Positions 10,208 through 20,830 are shown, counted from the first letter of the stretch. The stretch: DNA of 64,000 bases from Ascarosepion bandense (GCA_037127315.1 JBBBDQ010001186.1:1050001-1114000), one strand, 5' to 3'. The notes: generated by a model not told the origin, from the sequence alone. A program made the numbers and translations.

Positions 10208-11738
10208 CAGTGTATCTCAACCCGTGTGTCCCCCGGAACTCTAGAGTTCCTTAAGGGGTCGATATGGGTTCCGCGAGAAACAGTGGTAAAAAGGCTAAGG
10301 CATCTTTGAGTAATTTTTGTTAAATTTTCTCATCGTAATTTTCCTGTGTTGTTGAGGAATCCTTCGTTATTATAAAACCTTCAAGTTCTTATAATATTTA
10401 AAATTACAATACTCATAGGAAATATATTTATCGATGTCTAGTGTGAAATCGGCTTCACTGGTTAGTGGACAGGACCTGTACGTGGCGGATTTGTATATCG
10501 TTGAGTGACTCACTCGAGTATGCATGCACGATATTATAGGATGCAAATCCTATATTATCTATCAACTAACTAAAACACACAAAGTAAAATTGCACACCCG
10601 CAAAATCGGACCCAAACGACTAAAAGCATTTTGGAAAAATCCAACTATAACAGACAAAGTAAAATTGCACACCCGCAAAAGTGGATTCAAACGACTAAAA
10701 CATTTTGGAAAAATCCAGACCAAGAAAAATTCACAAGTCAGTGTGAAAAGCAAAATTCTGAATCCTGATTGGATAACAAATCGAAAATTCAAGTATGACG
10801 TTTTTGCAAACCTAGAAGTGAAAAGGCCTGCTGGAGCCAGCAATATGAGAAGTTTCACTATTTAAACCACGTCGGTGAACGGTCAAAATCAGTCTAGCAT
10901 GGGAGCGGTTAGCTGATGGACCTTGTGGCAATGTAACAAAAGAAATCTCAAGAAGCCGACCCGGATGTAAGGGCGCGTCACAGATTCATTCGACCTTTTC
11001 TTCCAATTTTTCTTTTCTTCATTTTCACTCCACGCCGCCAAAGAGAGTAACAACAACAACAAGACACGCTAAGTACTATTTCTTTATTTCTTCTTTCTTA
11101 CCCTGTCGCCGACCTACCACGAAAGGGAGGATGGAGCGTGAGACTTTACATTCTGCTACTATCAAGCCATGAACTCTAAAATTTGTGAACATTTTTAATA
11201 CTTCCATTTCTCTTTGAACAATTTTAACGACAAAGCTGCATGCATTTTCTCAATGAACATTTTTCTTCTCACAAATATGTTATGATGTTCAGTTAACGAA
11301 ATTTCACTTGTGTTCTTCTTCTTACAATTTTGACATTCTGTTAATAAATCTTTGCTTTAATGTAGAAACGAAATATTTTATTCTTCCACATTTCAACATC
11401 CAACCTTCAACCTTCTGATATTGAAATTCACTTCGGACATGTTTGGCACAAGACCAATTTACTACCCTACAATATACCAAGACCAATTTACTACCCCTAT
11501 AATATACATATATAATATACGCGTCTCTATGGCGTCAGTGTGAAACCGGCTGCACGTGGCCGGTTCGTGTATCGTTGAGTGACTCACTCGAGTACAGAAA
11601 GCAAGCACGGTTTCCATATATTATGCTTACCACGTGAACTACAATAAAAATATTTAGCGATGTCTATGCAATTTTTATGCAGGGGATTCCTGAGACATGT
11701 CAAGGGTGGCACATAGATAGAAACGTTGAGATACGCTG
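10208..11738. mobile_element. hAT-like non-autonomous element
   Basis: Ends are imperfect inverted repeats: left CAGTGTATCTCAACCCG, right (reverse complement) CAGCGTATCTCAACGTTT. CAGNG ends followed by TCTCAACC are typical of hAT elements. Inside, a sub-terminal block is present twice (10440-10530 and 11538-11610, sharing ATCGTTGAGTGACTCACTCG). There is no transposase. The flanking 8-mers (TTCAGGAA and TTCTAAAC) do not match well, so target-site support is weak. Confidence 0.6.
10572..10723. repeat. Tandem duplication of ~76 bp
   Basis: Two copies of a block starting ACAAAGTAAAATTGCACACC inside the hAT-like element. They give a short frame with the repeated peptide KVKLHTRK; nothing indicates a real protein. 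Confidence 0.8.
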
Positions 11739-11934
11739 TTCTAAACTAATCGAAAGTTATGACATAAAAGCTCAAAATACAAAATATCTGAGTTAAATGC
11801 CCCCCCCCACACACACTCAATTTTATGTTGACAAATAATTTCGTTCGAGTTTTCCATTTATTTTAATCCTTTTATTCAGTAACAATTTTAACAAATCAGT
11901 TAATAATATATTCTTTTTCGTTATTGTCAACCTC

Positions 11935-12270
11935 TATATATAAATTTACTCGAGCCATAAGATTAGCAACTAGGTCCCACCCTTTTACTGTGAAACCAAT
12001 AAATTGTAAATGCAAATTCTACTCCATCAGCTTTTTTTCTCGCACTTCCCGCCTGTGAAATTCCCTTCCATTTACTTGCTTCTCCGACAGCTACAATCTC
12101 CAAGAATTTAAATGTAAAGTCAATAGTCATCTCCTATCTCACTAACTTGCATCCTCTCTCTCATGCTCCCTTCTCCGTTCACTCCGCTCTCATCAATATT
12201 CTCATCCTTTTCTTACCCACTTCCTAACACCCCTATAACCTGTCACTCTCATAACATTTCTACTATGTAA
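11935..12270 (+). pseudogene. Jockey-like LINE 3' fragment, broken by a 5S SINE
   Basis: Decayed 3' end of the jockey/CR1-like LINE. The nucleotide order matches the C-terminal RT tail of the copy at 52.1 kb (TCTCGCACTTCCCGCCTGTG, then ...AATTTAAATG). It then runs into the 3' untranslated tail, which continues at 12562-12615 with the GCCTCGCTTGGGGCAATATG motif and poly-A. The SINE at 12282 sits inside the tail. Confidence 0.8.
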
Positions 12271-12281
12271 CCCCCTGCAAA

Positions 12282-12550
12282 GTCTACGGCGATATCGTGT
12301 TGAATACACCGGTTCCCGTCCGATCACCGAAGTTAAGCAACATCGAGCCTGATCAGTACTTAAATGGGTGACCATTTGGGAATACCAGGTGCTGTAAACG
12401 TAAAGACCAAGAGTGGTCCACCGGTCCTCCAGGTTTGGGGGTTGGGTGCAGGACTAACAACCCTGCCCCGTAAAAAACAGTTTGTTACAGAAACAGCAAC
12501 AAAAAGTTGCTGCCCTATGCACCATCTGGGTGTGATGAATAAATGATGAT
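12282..12550 (+). mobile_element. 5S-rRNA-derived SINE with 11-bp target-site duplication
   Basis: A 269-bp insertion flanked by exact CCCCCTGCAAA copies (12271-12281 and 12551-12561). The first ~120 bp are 5S rRNA-like: GTCTACGGCGATATC start, CCGATCACCGAAGTTAAGCA internal promoter region, GGGTGACCATTTGGGAATAC, GGTGCTGTAAACG end. The body has a run of pairing motifs (GTCCACCGGTCCTCC, AACAACCCTGCCCC, TTTGTTACAGAAACAG) and the tail is ATGA-rich. The 5S head presumably supplies a type-1 pol III promoter, as in SINE3-class elements. Copies at 23612 and 39603. Confidence 0.92.
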
Positions 12551-12561
12551 CCCCCTGCAAA

Positions 12562-12615
12562 ACAGTGGCCGTAAAATGCCTCGCTTGGGGCAATATGATT
12601 ATAAAAAAAAACAAC
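12562..12615 (+). mobile_element. Jockey-like LINE 3' tail, continuation
   Basis: The tail motif (AGTGGCCGTAAAATGCCTCG, CTTGGGGCAATATGATT) and poly-A, resumed after the 5S SINE insertion. Confidence 0.8.
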
Positions 12616-13162
12616 AAAACTTTCCACCAGTTTGTCAATGACTTGACGGTAAAAATCCCCTAAGAAATCACTGAGCCACGCATGTCGTTGTTGATCGAAA
12701 TGCTTCGAAGATAGCTGGAAAGCGACTTAAATAGGTGATAATCTGAAGGTACTAAATCAGTAGAATACAGCGGGTTCGGTAGAACTTCTAAGCTTTGGAA
12801 CCTTGATTAAACGCAAAGAGATACAGATATCGGATATGCTTTCTCTGGTTTTTTTTTTTTTTGGGTTTTTTTTTTGTTGTTGTTGTTGTTGTCTACATGG
12901 AACTTGTAAGGGAGTAAATAAGTATAACCACACTAAGATTTATATTCACAGAAATACTCCTAAAAATGAGAAACAGCAAGAAGTGGAAGCAACAAAACGA
13001 GTGTTATTATCTGGTTGTTATGTGATGTGACGAGAGACAGTGATATTGTAAAATTATTGAGCAAATATGGATCGGAATCCGACAGAATGAAATAAAGAAT
13101 AAGTACAGTGTTTACAGTTTTTATCTCATGTTTATTTTATATAAATGTGTGTCCAAATAATT
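12616..13162. other. Unassigned, with poly-T/GTT tract
   Basis: Homopolymer T and (GTT)n at 12850-12892. No element or gene recognised. Confidence 0.45.
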
Positions 13163-13549
13163 TAGTTGGAAAATACAAGAAATTGGGGTTTTCTTACCTC
13201 GAATAATGTTATTATTATAGCCTGAAAAAGGAAGATGAGCCGATATTTTCGTTGACGTACGTGCTGAACATATGTCTGTGTTGACTGCCAATTTCACTGA
13301 TATGTGTGTGTGGAGAAGAAGATAGGGATTTTATATAGACGTGTGTCCAGATATTTTATATAGATGTGTGATCATATTATTCAGTTGGAAAATACAAGAA
13401 ATTGGGGTTTTCTTACCTCGAATAATGTTATTATTATAGCCTGAAAAAGGAAGATGAGCCGAAATTTTCGTTGACGTACGTGCTGAACATATGTCCGTGT
13501 TGACTGCCAATTTAACTGATATGTGTGTGTGGAGAAGAAGATTGGGATT
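13163..13549 (+). repeat. Tandem duplication, ~166-bp copies 222 bp apart
   Basis: Copies 13163-13329 and 13384-13549 are almost identical, from TTGGAAAATACAAGAAATTG to GTGTGTGGAGAAGAAGAT. Each holds GGAAGATGAGCCGA...TTTTCGTTGACGTACGTG, a pattern like the GAAGA-x-GAAACGT ends of Penelope-type repeats. No coding. Confidence 0.85.
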
Positions 13550-13993
13550 GATTCTCATTAGTTTAGAATGAGTGAATTAATTATACCTGTTATAATTATT
13601 TTATTATAATTATTTTTACACTATAATTATTTTTAAGTGTTTCTTTAAGGACACCACACACTCCATCGTCATGATTGAAAAGAGGTAAAATTCAATCAGT
13701 TATCAAAAACGACAAATATAAATATAGTTGAGGAAGAATAGACCGAACAAAAACATAAAACACTACACTAAAAATATTTCGCATGACATTTCAAATAACA
13801 CTAGAACAAATTTTTCCGGTAATATTTATTAGTTTTGGCACAAGGCAAATTCTTATCTTTCTTCTGATGACATAAAAATTTCTGTCTTAAAAGCACACCC
13901 CGTCTTACAAAATAATTAGATATTTTAAGAGGTTAAATTTCCCTAACCATCGTTTTTATATATATATATATTTTTAATGACATATACCTTCAA
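13550..13993. other. Unassigned AT-rich sequence
   Basis: Short (TA)n near 13958. Nothing else recognised. Confidence 0.4.
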
Positions 13994-14296
13994 GGATGTG
14001 GGTTATGGTGCAGTGGATATCGGCTTGGAACGAGAAGTCGAGGAGCCGAGTTCGAATTCCAGTTAAATTCATTGCATTTACTTACGTTCAAATACCCTTG
14101 AGAAAGGTATTAATCCGTCTCTTCCCTCCAGTTATGGGTTAACTAACAGGACAGATTGGGTTTTATAGCCTTGGCTGGCAACCAGTCTACTGCAGAAAGT
14201 AATGGCGACCTACTGCAGGATAATCTTCTGCCCAGTCAGTAATGTCTCTTTCGAGACATGATTGCCCAAGCGTATGTCAACTTAACTGACTGACTG
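13994..14296 (+). mobile_element. tRNA-derived SINE, family S1
   Basis: Complete plus-strand copy with A box TGGTGCAGTGG, B box GAGTTCGAATTCC, body hairpin TGTCTCTTTCGAGACA and (ACTG)n tail. Confidence 0.92.
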
Positions 14297-14655
14297 TTCT
14301 GATGAGCTTTCTTTTTTATTACTTCGACTGCATGAATTTAAGCGTACTACAAGATTGGCGATTAGGTCTCACCGTTTTACTGTTGAAATAACTAGATGCA
14401 ACCGTCAGTTCTATTCTCATAGCTTCTTTGCTCGCACCTCGCGTCTTTCGAAATTCTTTCCGATTTCTTGCTTCCCTGCCAACTACAATTTTCAAAAATT
14501 TAAAAACTAAACATCAACGGCTATCTTCTGTCTTCGCGAACGCTGTTCTTTTATTGTCAATTCCCCCACTTCTCCTCAATAAATTCTTCTCATTCTGTAA
14601 CACTTGCGTACTAGTGGAATGATCGCATTTCTTGGGGCGAAATGATAAAAACAAA
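14297..14655 (+). pseudogene. Jockey-like LINE 3' fragment
   Basis: RT C-terminal remnant (AGATTGGCGATTAGGTCTCA..., CGCACCTCGCGTCTTTCG..., TTTCAAAAATTTAAAAACTA) followed by the tail GCATTTCTTGGGGCGAAATG and A-rich end. Out of frame, diverged. Confidence 0.75.
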
Positions 14656-14925
14656 TAAATATATCTATGAATAAAACCATTTTTAGAAGAAGAGTTTTCA
14701 GAGATATATTTATTTTTCCGTGCCCTTTCGAAAATGTTTACACATACTCCGATAACTGAAAAGGATTATTTCTGAGACGAGGAAGAAGGGTTTGGAGAAT
14801 GTGAGACTCGCAGGGCGGATAGACGAAAAGAGAAACAGGGGAAAAGGGCGCGTGACAAACTTGATGGGTTTTAAAAAATGGATGACAGAGTAGGGTTTGG
14901 GAGAAATAACAGGACAAAATATATA

Positions 14926-15140
14926 AACCCATTTTAACCCAGTGTCCTCATTTGATAAAAACTGTAAAAAATAATGGGTATAAATCATTAAATAAAACCA
15001 TTATTATACATAGGTAGTGAGGACATATTGATTCATCAATAAAATTACCTTCCAAATATTGCCCGGTTGGAAGAAAAAATCTTGTGATTTGTAAATGAAT
15101 TTAATGTTCTAAAACCTGAGGACACTGGTTAAAATGGGTT
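14926..15140. mobile_element. Small inverted-repeat element (~215 bp)
   Basis: Arms of 25 bp: 14926-14950 (CATTTTAACCCAGTGTCCTC) and the reverse complement at 15115-15140, one base shorter. AT-rich interior, no coding. MITE-like; no family assigned. Confidence 0.65.
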
Positions 15141-15325
15141 AAGAGCTACAAGGAATAGGAAGATGTGGAGAGCCATGATTACATACGTTTTGAGGCAATT
15201 CGGCATATAAAAGAAGATAAACCTTTGTCCTACATCTCTGTCTTATCCGAAATAAAGTCAAGGGATCAAATGTTTCTGGTTTTATCAACATTAACTTCAC
15301 GTAAAGATATATTGTACAGAATACA
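15141..15325. other. Unassigned sequence
   Basis: No element recognised. Confidence 0.35.
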
Positions 15326-15402
15326 TTAGTTGTCATCGGATCATCAAAGTTAAGCAATACCAAACCTGGTTTATATTTAAATGAGTGAACATTTTTTACA
15401 GG
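15326..15402 (+). pseudogene. Degenerate 5S rRNA-derived fragment
   Basis: Reads as a decayed 5S SINE head: GGATCATCAAAGTTAAGCAA, then ...TATATTTAAATGAGTGAAC. It abuts the 5' truncation point of the following LINE copy with no gap. Confidence 0.6.
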
Positions 15403-15703
15403 AACCAAAGCTGAATGTTTAGCTCGTAAATTCTCTTTAAATTATACTCTTGACTCATTAGAAGTATCCTTGCCTAAATTCCCTCTTAGAAGTGAGTCTT
15501 TCTTGAGCGATATGTATATAACCCCTTCCATTATTTCTGCTATCATCTCTCACCTAGATCCCCACAAAGCATGTAGACCTGATGGTATCCCAATAATAGC
15601 CCTTAAGAAGTGCGCTCCCGAACTCAGGTTAACCACTGGACCCTTACAACTATCGGCCTGTTAGCTTTCTACCTCTTTTTGGAAAACTACTAGAGGCTCT
15701 GAT

Positions 15704-15873
15704 CAATGCTGAATTGGTTAAGCGTCTAACATAGTACTGAATTTGTTAAGCATCTAACATAGTACTGAATTGGTTAAGCATCTAACATAGTACTGAATTG
15801 GTTAAGCATCTAACATAGTACTGAATTGGTTAAGCATCTAAGATAGTACTGAATTGGTTAAGCATCTAACATA
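15704..15873. repeat. 28-bp minisatellite inside LINE RT sequence
   Basis: Six copies of a 28-bp unit (CTGAATTGGTTAAGCATCTA plus ACATAGTA), differing by one or two bases. The first copy is the LINE's own NAELVKRL-coding stretch, so the array grew from coding sequence. A period not divisible by three breaks the frame. Confidence 0.93.
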
Positions 15874-16054
15874 GCTGGGCCTTCTTTCAGACAAACAATA
15901 TGACTTACGGTTTTCCGGGTCAACTTCTAATGTACTGACGATAACTGCGGAAAAGTCTGTCAAGCTCTAGATAAGAATGGTGCAGCTAAGGCTGTAGTTT
16001 TGGGCATCTCGAAAGCACTTGATAGGGTTTTTTTTTTATACAGGTCTTCTTCAC

Positions 16055-16373
16055 TAGTGGGATGTGCGTTGTGGTGCAGTGGATATCGGCTCGGAACGAA
16101 AAATCGAAGAGCCGAGTTCGAATTCCAGTTGAACTCATTACATTCACTTACGCGCAAATGCCCTTAGGAAAGGTATTAATCAGTCTCTTCCTCCGAGTTA
16201 TAGGTTAAATAACAAGACAGATTGGGTTCTATATAGCCTTGGCTGGCAACCAGTCTACCGCAGAAGGTAATGGCAACCTACTGCGGGATAATCTTCTGCC
16301 CAGTCAGTCATGTCTCTTTCGAGACATGATCGCACAAGCGTGTTTCACGTATGGTACTTAACTGACTGACTGA
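16055..16373 (+). mobile_element. tRNA-derived SINE S1 with 9-bp target-site duplication
   Basis: Complete S1 copy flanked by exact CTTCTTCAC at 16046-16054 and 16374-16382, inserted into the LINE at 15403-17640. The tail is (CTGA)n. The clean duplication shows target-primed insertion. Confidence 0.95.
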
Positions 16374-16564
16374 CTTCTTCACAAATTGAAAAGTTTTGGA
16401 ATGATCCGGTGTTTCTTGACAAATCGTAAAATGAAACTTATCTTAAACGGCCACTATTCCGATCCTTTTGTGTTAATGTTATGGGACTTACCCCTTTTGG
16501 ACTATAATGAGCTCTTCCTATTATTATGAATACCGGGAGAACATTCCTCTCGGGGTTGAGTTGA

Positions 16565-16845
16565 GTTGAGTTAGAGTTGCAAGCACATGGCATTTGCCCC
16601 TGCTGCTGACACTGTCGGCCCTCTGCCTTCGGGTAGGGGGCGCTCTCTGCTTCCGAGCAGAGAGCAATAACCCAGTCGTGGTTCCGCCGAAGGGTAGAGG
16701 CACGACTGGGCAAAAATAGACAGATATTTTTTGACCGGGCCATATAGCCCGGAAAGCCCAGATATAAATTGACCATGTGTCATATGTTGCCCTTACTGGG
16801 AGGGACAGCTAAATAATGAGTTAAGTTGAGTTGAGTCACCCCGGT
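16565..16845 (-). mobile_element. Single R245 repeat unit inserted in LINE
   Basis: One minus-strand unit of the ~245-bp repeat arrayed at 21540-22532 (CCGGGCCATATAGCCCGGAA, a GAGCAGAGAGC hairpin, CAGTAAGGGCAACATATGAC in complement). It is flanked by GTTGAGTTGAGTT-type repeats on both sides, which could be a target-site duplication expanded by slippage. It interrupts the jockey-like LINE. Confidence 0.8.
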
Positions 16846-17640
16846 CTAATACTTGGCAGTCCTACTGACGTGTAACACTCTTTGTATTTGTTCTTTCGTT
16901 AAATATATATGTTTCACTAATACACGAGTTTGTGTTTTTATCCGGACCTATTCTGGGTCCGCAACAATTAATAAACGTTTTCCCCAACAAGGCTCTATCC
17001 TTGATCCTACTTTGTTTTTAATTTATATTGATGACATTCACGATTACATCAGCCCTTAAGACTGTATCTATTCTGATAACGCAGCCATTTACTCACATCT
17101 CCATAGTAAGTCCGATCAGCTCGATCAGGTCAAATTAGTGTCTGATGTCAAAAAAGACCTTCAATTTGTTGCAAAGGGTGAATTCTTAATTTTAACACCT
17201 CAAAAACTAAACTTCTCTCTTTTAATCATCTGAGTGACCCCCTTTCTACCTTCCATTAGCATGGCTGATGCTAACCTCCTGGAGAGCGATTTATTGCGCC
17301 TTCATTGGCTAACGTTCTCAGCTGATATAAAGTGAAAAGAATAGATCTATTGGTCTGCTGCTAAGAAAGCTGTTTCATTGTGTAGTGCTAGACAATGTTT
17401 CTCTCCAAAATCCATCTTCGATATCTGTAATCTACCATTCGTCCATGCGTAAAATATTGCTGTCACATATGGTTCCAAGCACCAGTTATATATTTAGAAA
17501 TTCTTGATAAAATCCAAAAACGAATCTGCATTTCTATTGGTCCTGATCTGGTGCCTCCCTGTGCCTTTTTGATACATGGGGTTATATACATGGTAATTGT
17601 TCGAATGAGTTCTTCGATATGACACCTTAACTTTACGAAT

Positions 17641-18321
17641 ATAAGACCTTATGAATATAAGACCTTACTAGACTGATGACGAAATTTTATTGATTTTTTT
17701 TTTTTTATGCTGACTCTCCCCATTAAAGTGCAAATGAGGTAGGTGAAGTCTGGTGATATGGTTTCCGAGAACTGGATCTTGGTTAATTTCCGCTTCGGAG
17801 TCGAAAGGCTGTTAGCAAAAAATTTAACGTTGATATTAAAGAAAAGGATGACGATTTAAAGAACGCATTATTCAAATGATAATGACGTAATTTTGATAAT
17901 TTTTTTTCGAACACAGGCAAACGCCGTTATGAACGAAATGTGAGAAATTAGTAGATAAGAAAAATTAAACGGTTATTTTCAGCAAAAGGTCAAGTCTTTA
18001 CTGGTGCGGCTGTGAACTTTGCAGCTAGGATTCGTTATGAATGCTGTTTTCGAAATGAACAAATCTGCTATTAAAAGTTTTATTATACAAAGAAGCTTTC
18101 TTCATAATTTTCTGATACATAACCATGCAAAAACACACACAAAGACGCATATATATATATATATATAACGTAGAAATATTTGTTATTTAAGTCGGATAAA
18201 TTCAGACTCAAAATAACTCAATGTTAAATTTATTTATTTAATTTAACAGAGTAATATAATCTAGGAAAAATTTTAGATATTCTACATGGGTCTGAAGAGC
18301 AGCAGGTTTTGGCTGTGAAAT
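17641..18321. other. Unassigned sequence
   Basis: Poly-T (17691-17707) and a short (TA)n near 18150. No gene or element recognised. Confidence 0.4.
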
Positions 18322-18329
18322 ATGTATTA

Positions 18330-18365
<36 letters not shown>

Positions 18366-18374
18366 TAATACATA
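18322..18374. repeat. Small palindrome with (TA)n core
   Basis: ATATGTATTACC followed by (TA)n and GGTAATACATAT. A perfect fold-back immediately left of the larger palindrome. Confidence 0.9.
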
Positions 18375-18504
18375 TTAAACACACATCGAGATTTTCCAAG
18401 ACCTATCCGTGTTATACTTGTTGATAATAGCATCATCCACATGTAAAAGAAGATTAAAAATAATGGAGGCATTACAAAAAAAAAAAAAAAGAGAAACCCT
18501 ACTC

Positions 18505-18561
<57 letters not shown>

Positions 18562-18696
18562 TAAGAGTAGGGTTTCTCTTTTTTTTTTTTTTTTTGTAAT
18601 GCCTCCATTATTTTTAATCTTCTTTTACATGTGGATGATGCTATTATCAACAAGTATAACACGGATAGGTCTTGGAAAATCTCGATGTGTGTTTAA
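18375..18696. repeat. Near-perfect 322-bp palindrome with (TA)n core
   Basis: Left arm 18375-18508 starts TTAAACACACATCGAG; the right arm 18554-18696 ends CTCGATGTGTGTTTAA. I compared about 130 bp by eye; the arms are identical apart from homopolymer length (15 A against 17 T). The core is (TA)n. A diverged, non-palindromic relative of one arm lies at 23035-23240, so the arm belongs to a dispersed family. Confidence 0.95.
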
Positions 18697-18851
18697 ATGA
18701 GATCGGACCGTACCTTTAAAGAGGACCATTCGTTTAAAGGCAGGGTTCAGCGGCGGACAACTTGGAAACAAATTCTCCTATCATTCTGAAGATGAGATAA
18801 TACGTAACCATACACCTTATATACACAATGCTTCAAGCAAATTACAAAACT

Positions 18852-18854
<3 letters not shown>
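18697..18854. other. Unassigned sequence
   Basis: Begins with TGAGATCGG, which continues the arm family seen at 23035. Nothing else recognised. Confidence 0.35.

Positions 18855-18892
<38 letters not shown>
18855..18892. repeat. (TA)n microsatellite
   Basis: Pure TA tract at the poly-A end of the neighbouring half-LINE. Confidence 0.95.
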
Positions 18893-18896
<4 letters not shown>

Positions 18897-19200
18897 TTTT
18901 CCCCAGCAAGGCGATAATGTCACTAAGATGCAAGGAGGTAATGTGGAAAAAGTGAAAGAGAATGAAAAGATTTTAGAAGAAACCGAAAACCCAGCAGTAA
19001 AGAGAAAACGAGGGACAAACCTCTACTCCTGTTCAAGAGACCGAACAATAACTAGCAAACAAATGTCATAATTTAGGTGATATTAAGTATAAATTTGTAG
19101 CAGACTTGAGGAGGAAGGAGAAATCCAATCCTAAACAGGAAATAAGTTATAAACACTTTATCCTGTTCAAAAGACCGGGGAGGAGTGTGAACCAGATGAC
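18893..19200 (-). mobile_element. Half-LINE element with two head units
   Basis: On the minus strand: GGTTCACACTCCTCCCCGGT, first head (TTTTGAACAGGATAAAG...), second head (CTCTTGAACAGGAGTAGAGG...), then the LINE 3' tail (CTTAGTGACATTATCGCCTTG). Diverged from the copies at 3460 and 33128 but with the same head-head-tail order. Confidence 0.7.
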
Positions 19201-19204
19201 AGAC

Positions 19205-19206
<2 letters not shown>

Positions 19207-19252
<46 letters not shown>
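19207..19252. repeat. (TG)n microsatellite
   Basis: Pure TG tract. The open frames through it are repeat artefacts. Confidence 0.97.
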
Positions 19253-19253
<1 letters not shown>

Positions 19254-19889
19254 GAAAGAGAGAGAGATTGCGCATGTGTGGTTAAGTTATATATCTATGT
19301 GTGTGCAGGTGCGGTTGCAAGCACGCATTCGAGTGTTTTTACCTCTACACTACAAAAAAATATATATATTGCATATGCTTACCTCTACATGGATACAGAA
19401 CAGGCAGACATAAAACTCAGCCAAGAGCATGCAGAAAATAGATGCAAACATAAATGAGGATTGTTCCTGTCGGTGTATAGCTTGTAAAAGGCAGTGGATA
19501 CACGAGAAAGATCACTGTAAAGTTATTTTTCAAGGATTTATTGAGAAGAAGAAAAAAACTTGTCTTCGCCGTACATAATCGTGATCAAAGACGTTTTAAG
19601 ATCAAATGCGGCCGCTTCGCTAACCCTACACGCAGTCGTGTGAGATTCCTTTTAAGTGGAGACGGATGTTTATTGACATAAAAGGAAATGCTAATGTCAG
19701 TTGGCATAACTGGTTTTTGAGTTAAAATTTTGAAAAAAAAAATTTGTTTAATTGAGAAAATACAGGAATCTTGTTGCATCCTAAATTTTAAGATCAATTT
19801 TTCCTTTCATATATAATGAATTTTTATTTGTTTAACATTATTATTTTGAACGGATACTCGTATTTGAGTCAAAAGTCTGTTTAATTATA
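19253..19889. other. Unassigned sequence
   Basis: No recognisable element or coding region. Confidence 0.4.
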
Positions 19890-20008
19890 TAAACAGTGCA
19901 TTATATTTCCCACTGACCTTAACCGTTTGAGAAATCGTTTGGAAAATATATATCTTCCAAACGAATTCTCAAACGATTAAGTGCGCTCGGAATTATAATG
20001 TACTGTTA
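19890..20008. mobile_element. Hairpin MITE, ~119 bp
   Basis: Inverted repeat over almost its whole length: AACAGTGCATTATA at the left, TATAATGTACTGTT at the right, with AACCGTTTGAGAAATCGTTT and its partner inside. Core AATATATAT. Flanked by AT-rich sequence. Non-coding. Confidence 0.8.
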
Positions 20009-20539
20009 AAGAATATGAAAAATAGATATTAAAAATAAAAATTAATAAATGCCATAAAATTTCATAAATTATTGACTTACCTCTGCCGTTATTTTCATTC
20101 TGTTATTAAATTGTAAAATTTTTTAAAAGAAAGTTTTATATTATTTTAATTTTTATTTTTCATAATACATCTTCAAACGTAAGCTTACAAAGCTAAACTA
20201 ACAAAAATTCCATAAAATATTGGATAATTGCTGAAAACTTTGTGTTAAATTTTTAATTTTAACATAGTTAAAAAAATAAATAAATAAACGATCTGTATGA
20301 ATAATATTTATACCAAATTCGTCTTCCATACTTGGCACTTTTTGGCCGGCTACTGTAAATCATATCATTAACGCCTCTTGATAAGGCGTTGACCGATGTG
20401 ATAACAAGGATACCGTAACGCTTTCTTGAAATATTTCAGGAAGTAAGCAAATAAATTCTTGTTTCAAGCCAACTTAAGGTAAGTTTAAATTCGGTAATTT
20501 GAATAAAATAATGTGTCAGCGAGGTGTATTTTATTTTTG
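20009..20539. other. AT-rich unassigned sequence
   Basis: No element recognised. Confidence 0.4.
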
Positions 20540-20830
20540 TAAGGTCTTTTAAAATTTTAAAACGGCTTCTGTTTGCAATCGATGATAAAATGGCGGAAAA
20601 TTTGAAATTTTAACATCTTTTTTTTAATCTACAAAATTTTTGATTCTAATCATTATAATTTCGGTTTTAAACACACCAGGGTATTTTGCTTACTGTAATT
20701 ACTAAATTTAATCCCTTGACTTTCAATTAAAGCTAAAATTAAAGCTTCAGGAAAGCATTTTGTTTTTAAAAATCAAATCTAAATTGAGGTATCGAAAATG
20801 AGTGGAGGTACCTATATAGTTTAGATTTTT
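20540..20830. repeat. Dispersed AT-rich repeat, copy related to 62340-62540
   Basis: Shares CAGGGTATTTTGCTTACTGT, then AAATTTAATC...TTTCAATTAAAGCTAAAAT with 62440-62520 in the same orientation. It ends with GAGTGGAGGTACCT, also found near 63312. Non-coding. Confidence 0.7.

Larger units (their letters stand above)
15403..17640 (+). pseudogene. Decayed jockey-like LINE, RT domain, with nested inserts
   Basis: A 5'-truncated copy starting in the linker before RT (GTKAECLARKFSLN). The RT begins with PHKACRPDGIPI and KKCAPEL at 15550-15620. The palm region continues at 16010-16045 and, after a SINE, at 16383. Near 16970-17060 lies NKRFPQQGSILDPTLFLIYI, and the catalytic box reads YSDN in place of YADD. 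Near 17250-17560 are the thumb region and IRPCVKYCCHIWFQAP, DKIQKRICISIGPDL. Stops and shifts throughout. Inserts are a 28-bp minisatellite (15704), an S1 SINE (16055) and an R245 unit (16565). Confidence 0.8.

Noticed and set aside
12360..12638. 92-codon minus frame and 60-codon plus frame
   Set aside because: Both lie across the 5S SINE and LINE tail; no protein family recognised.
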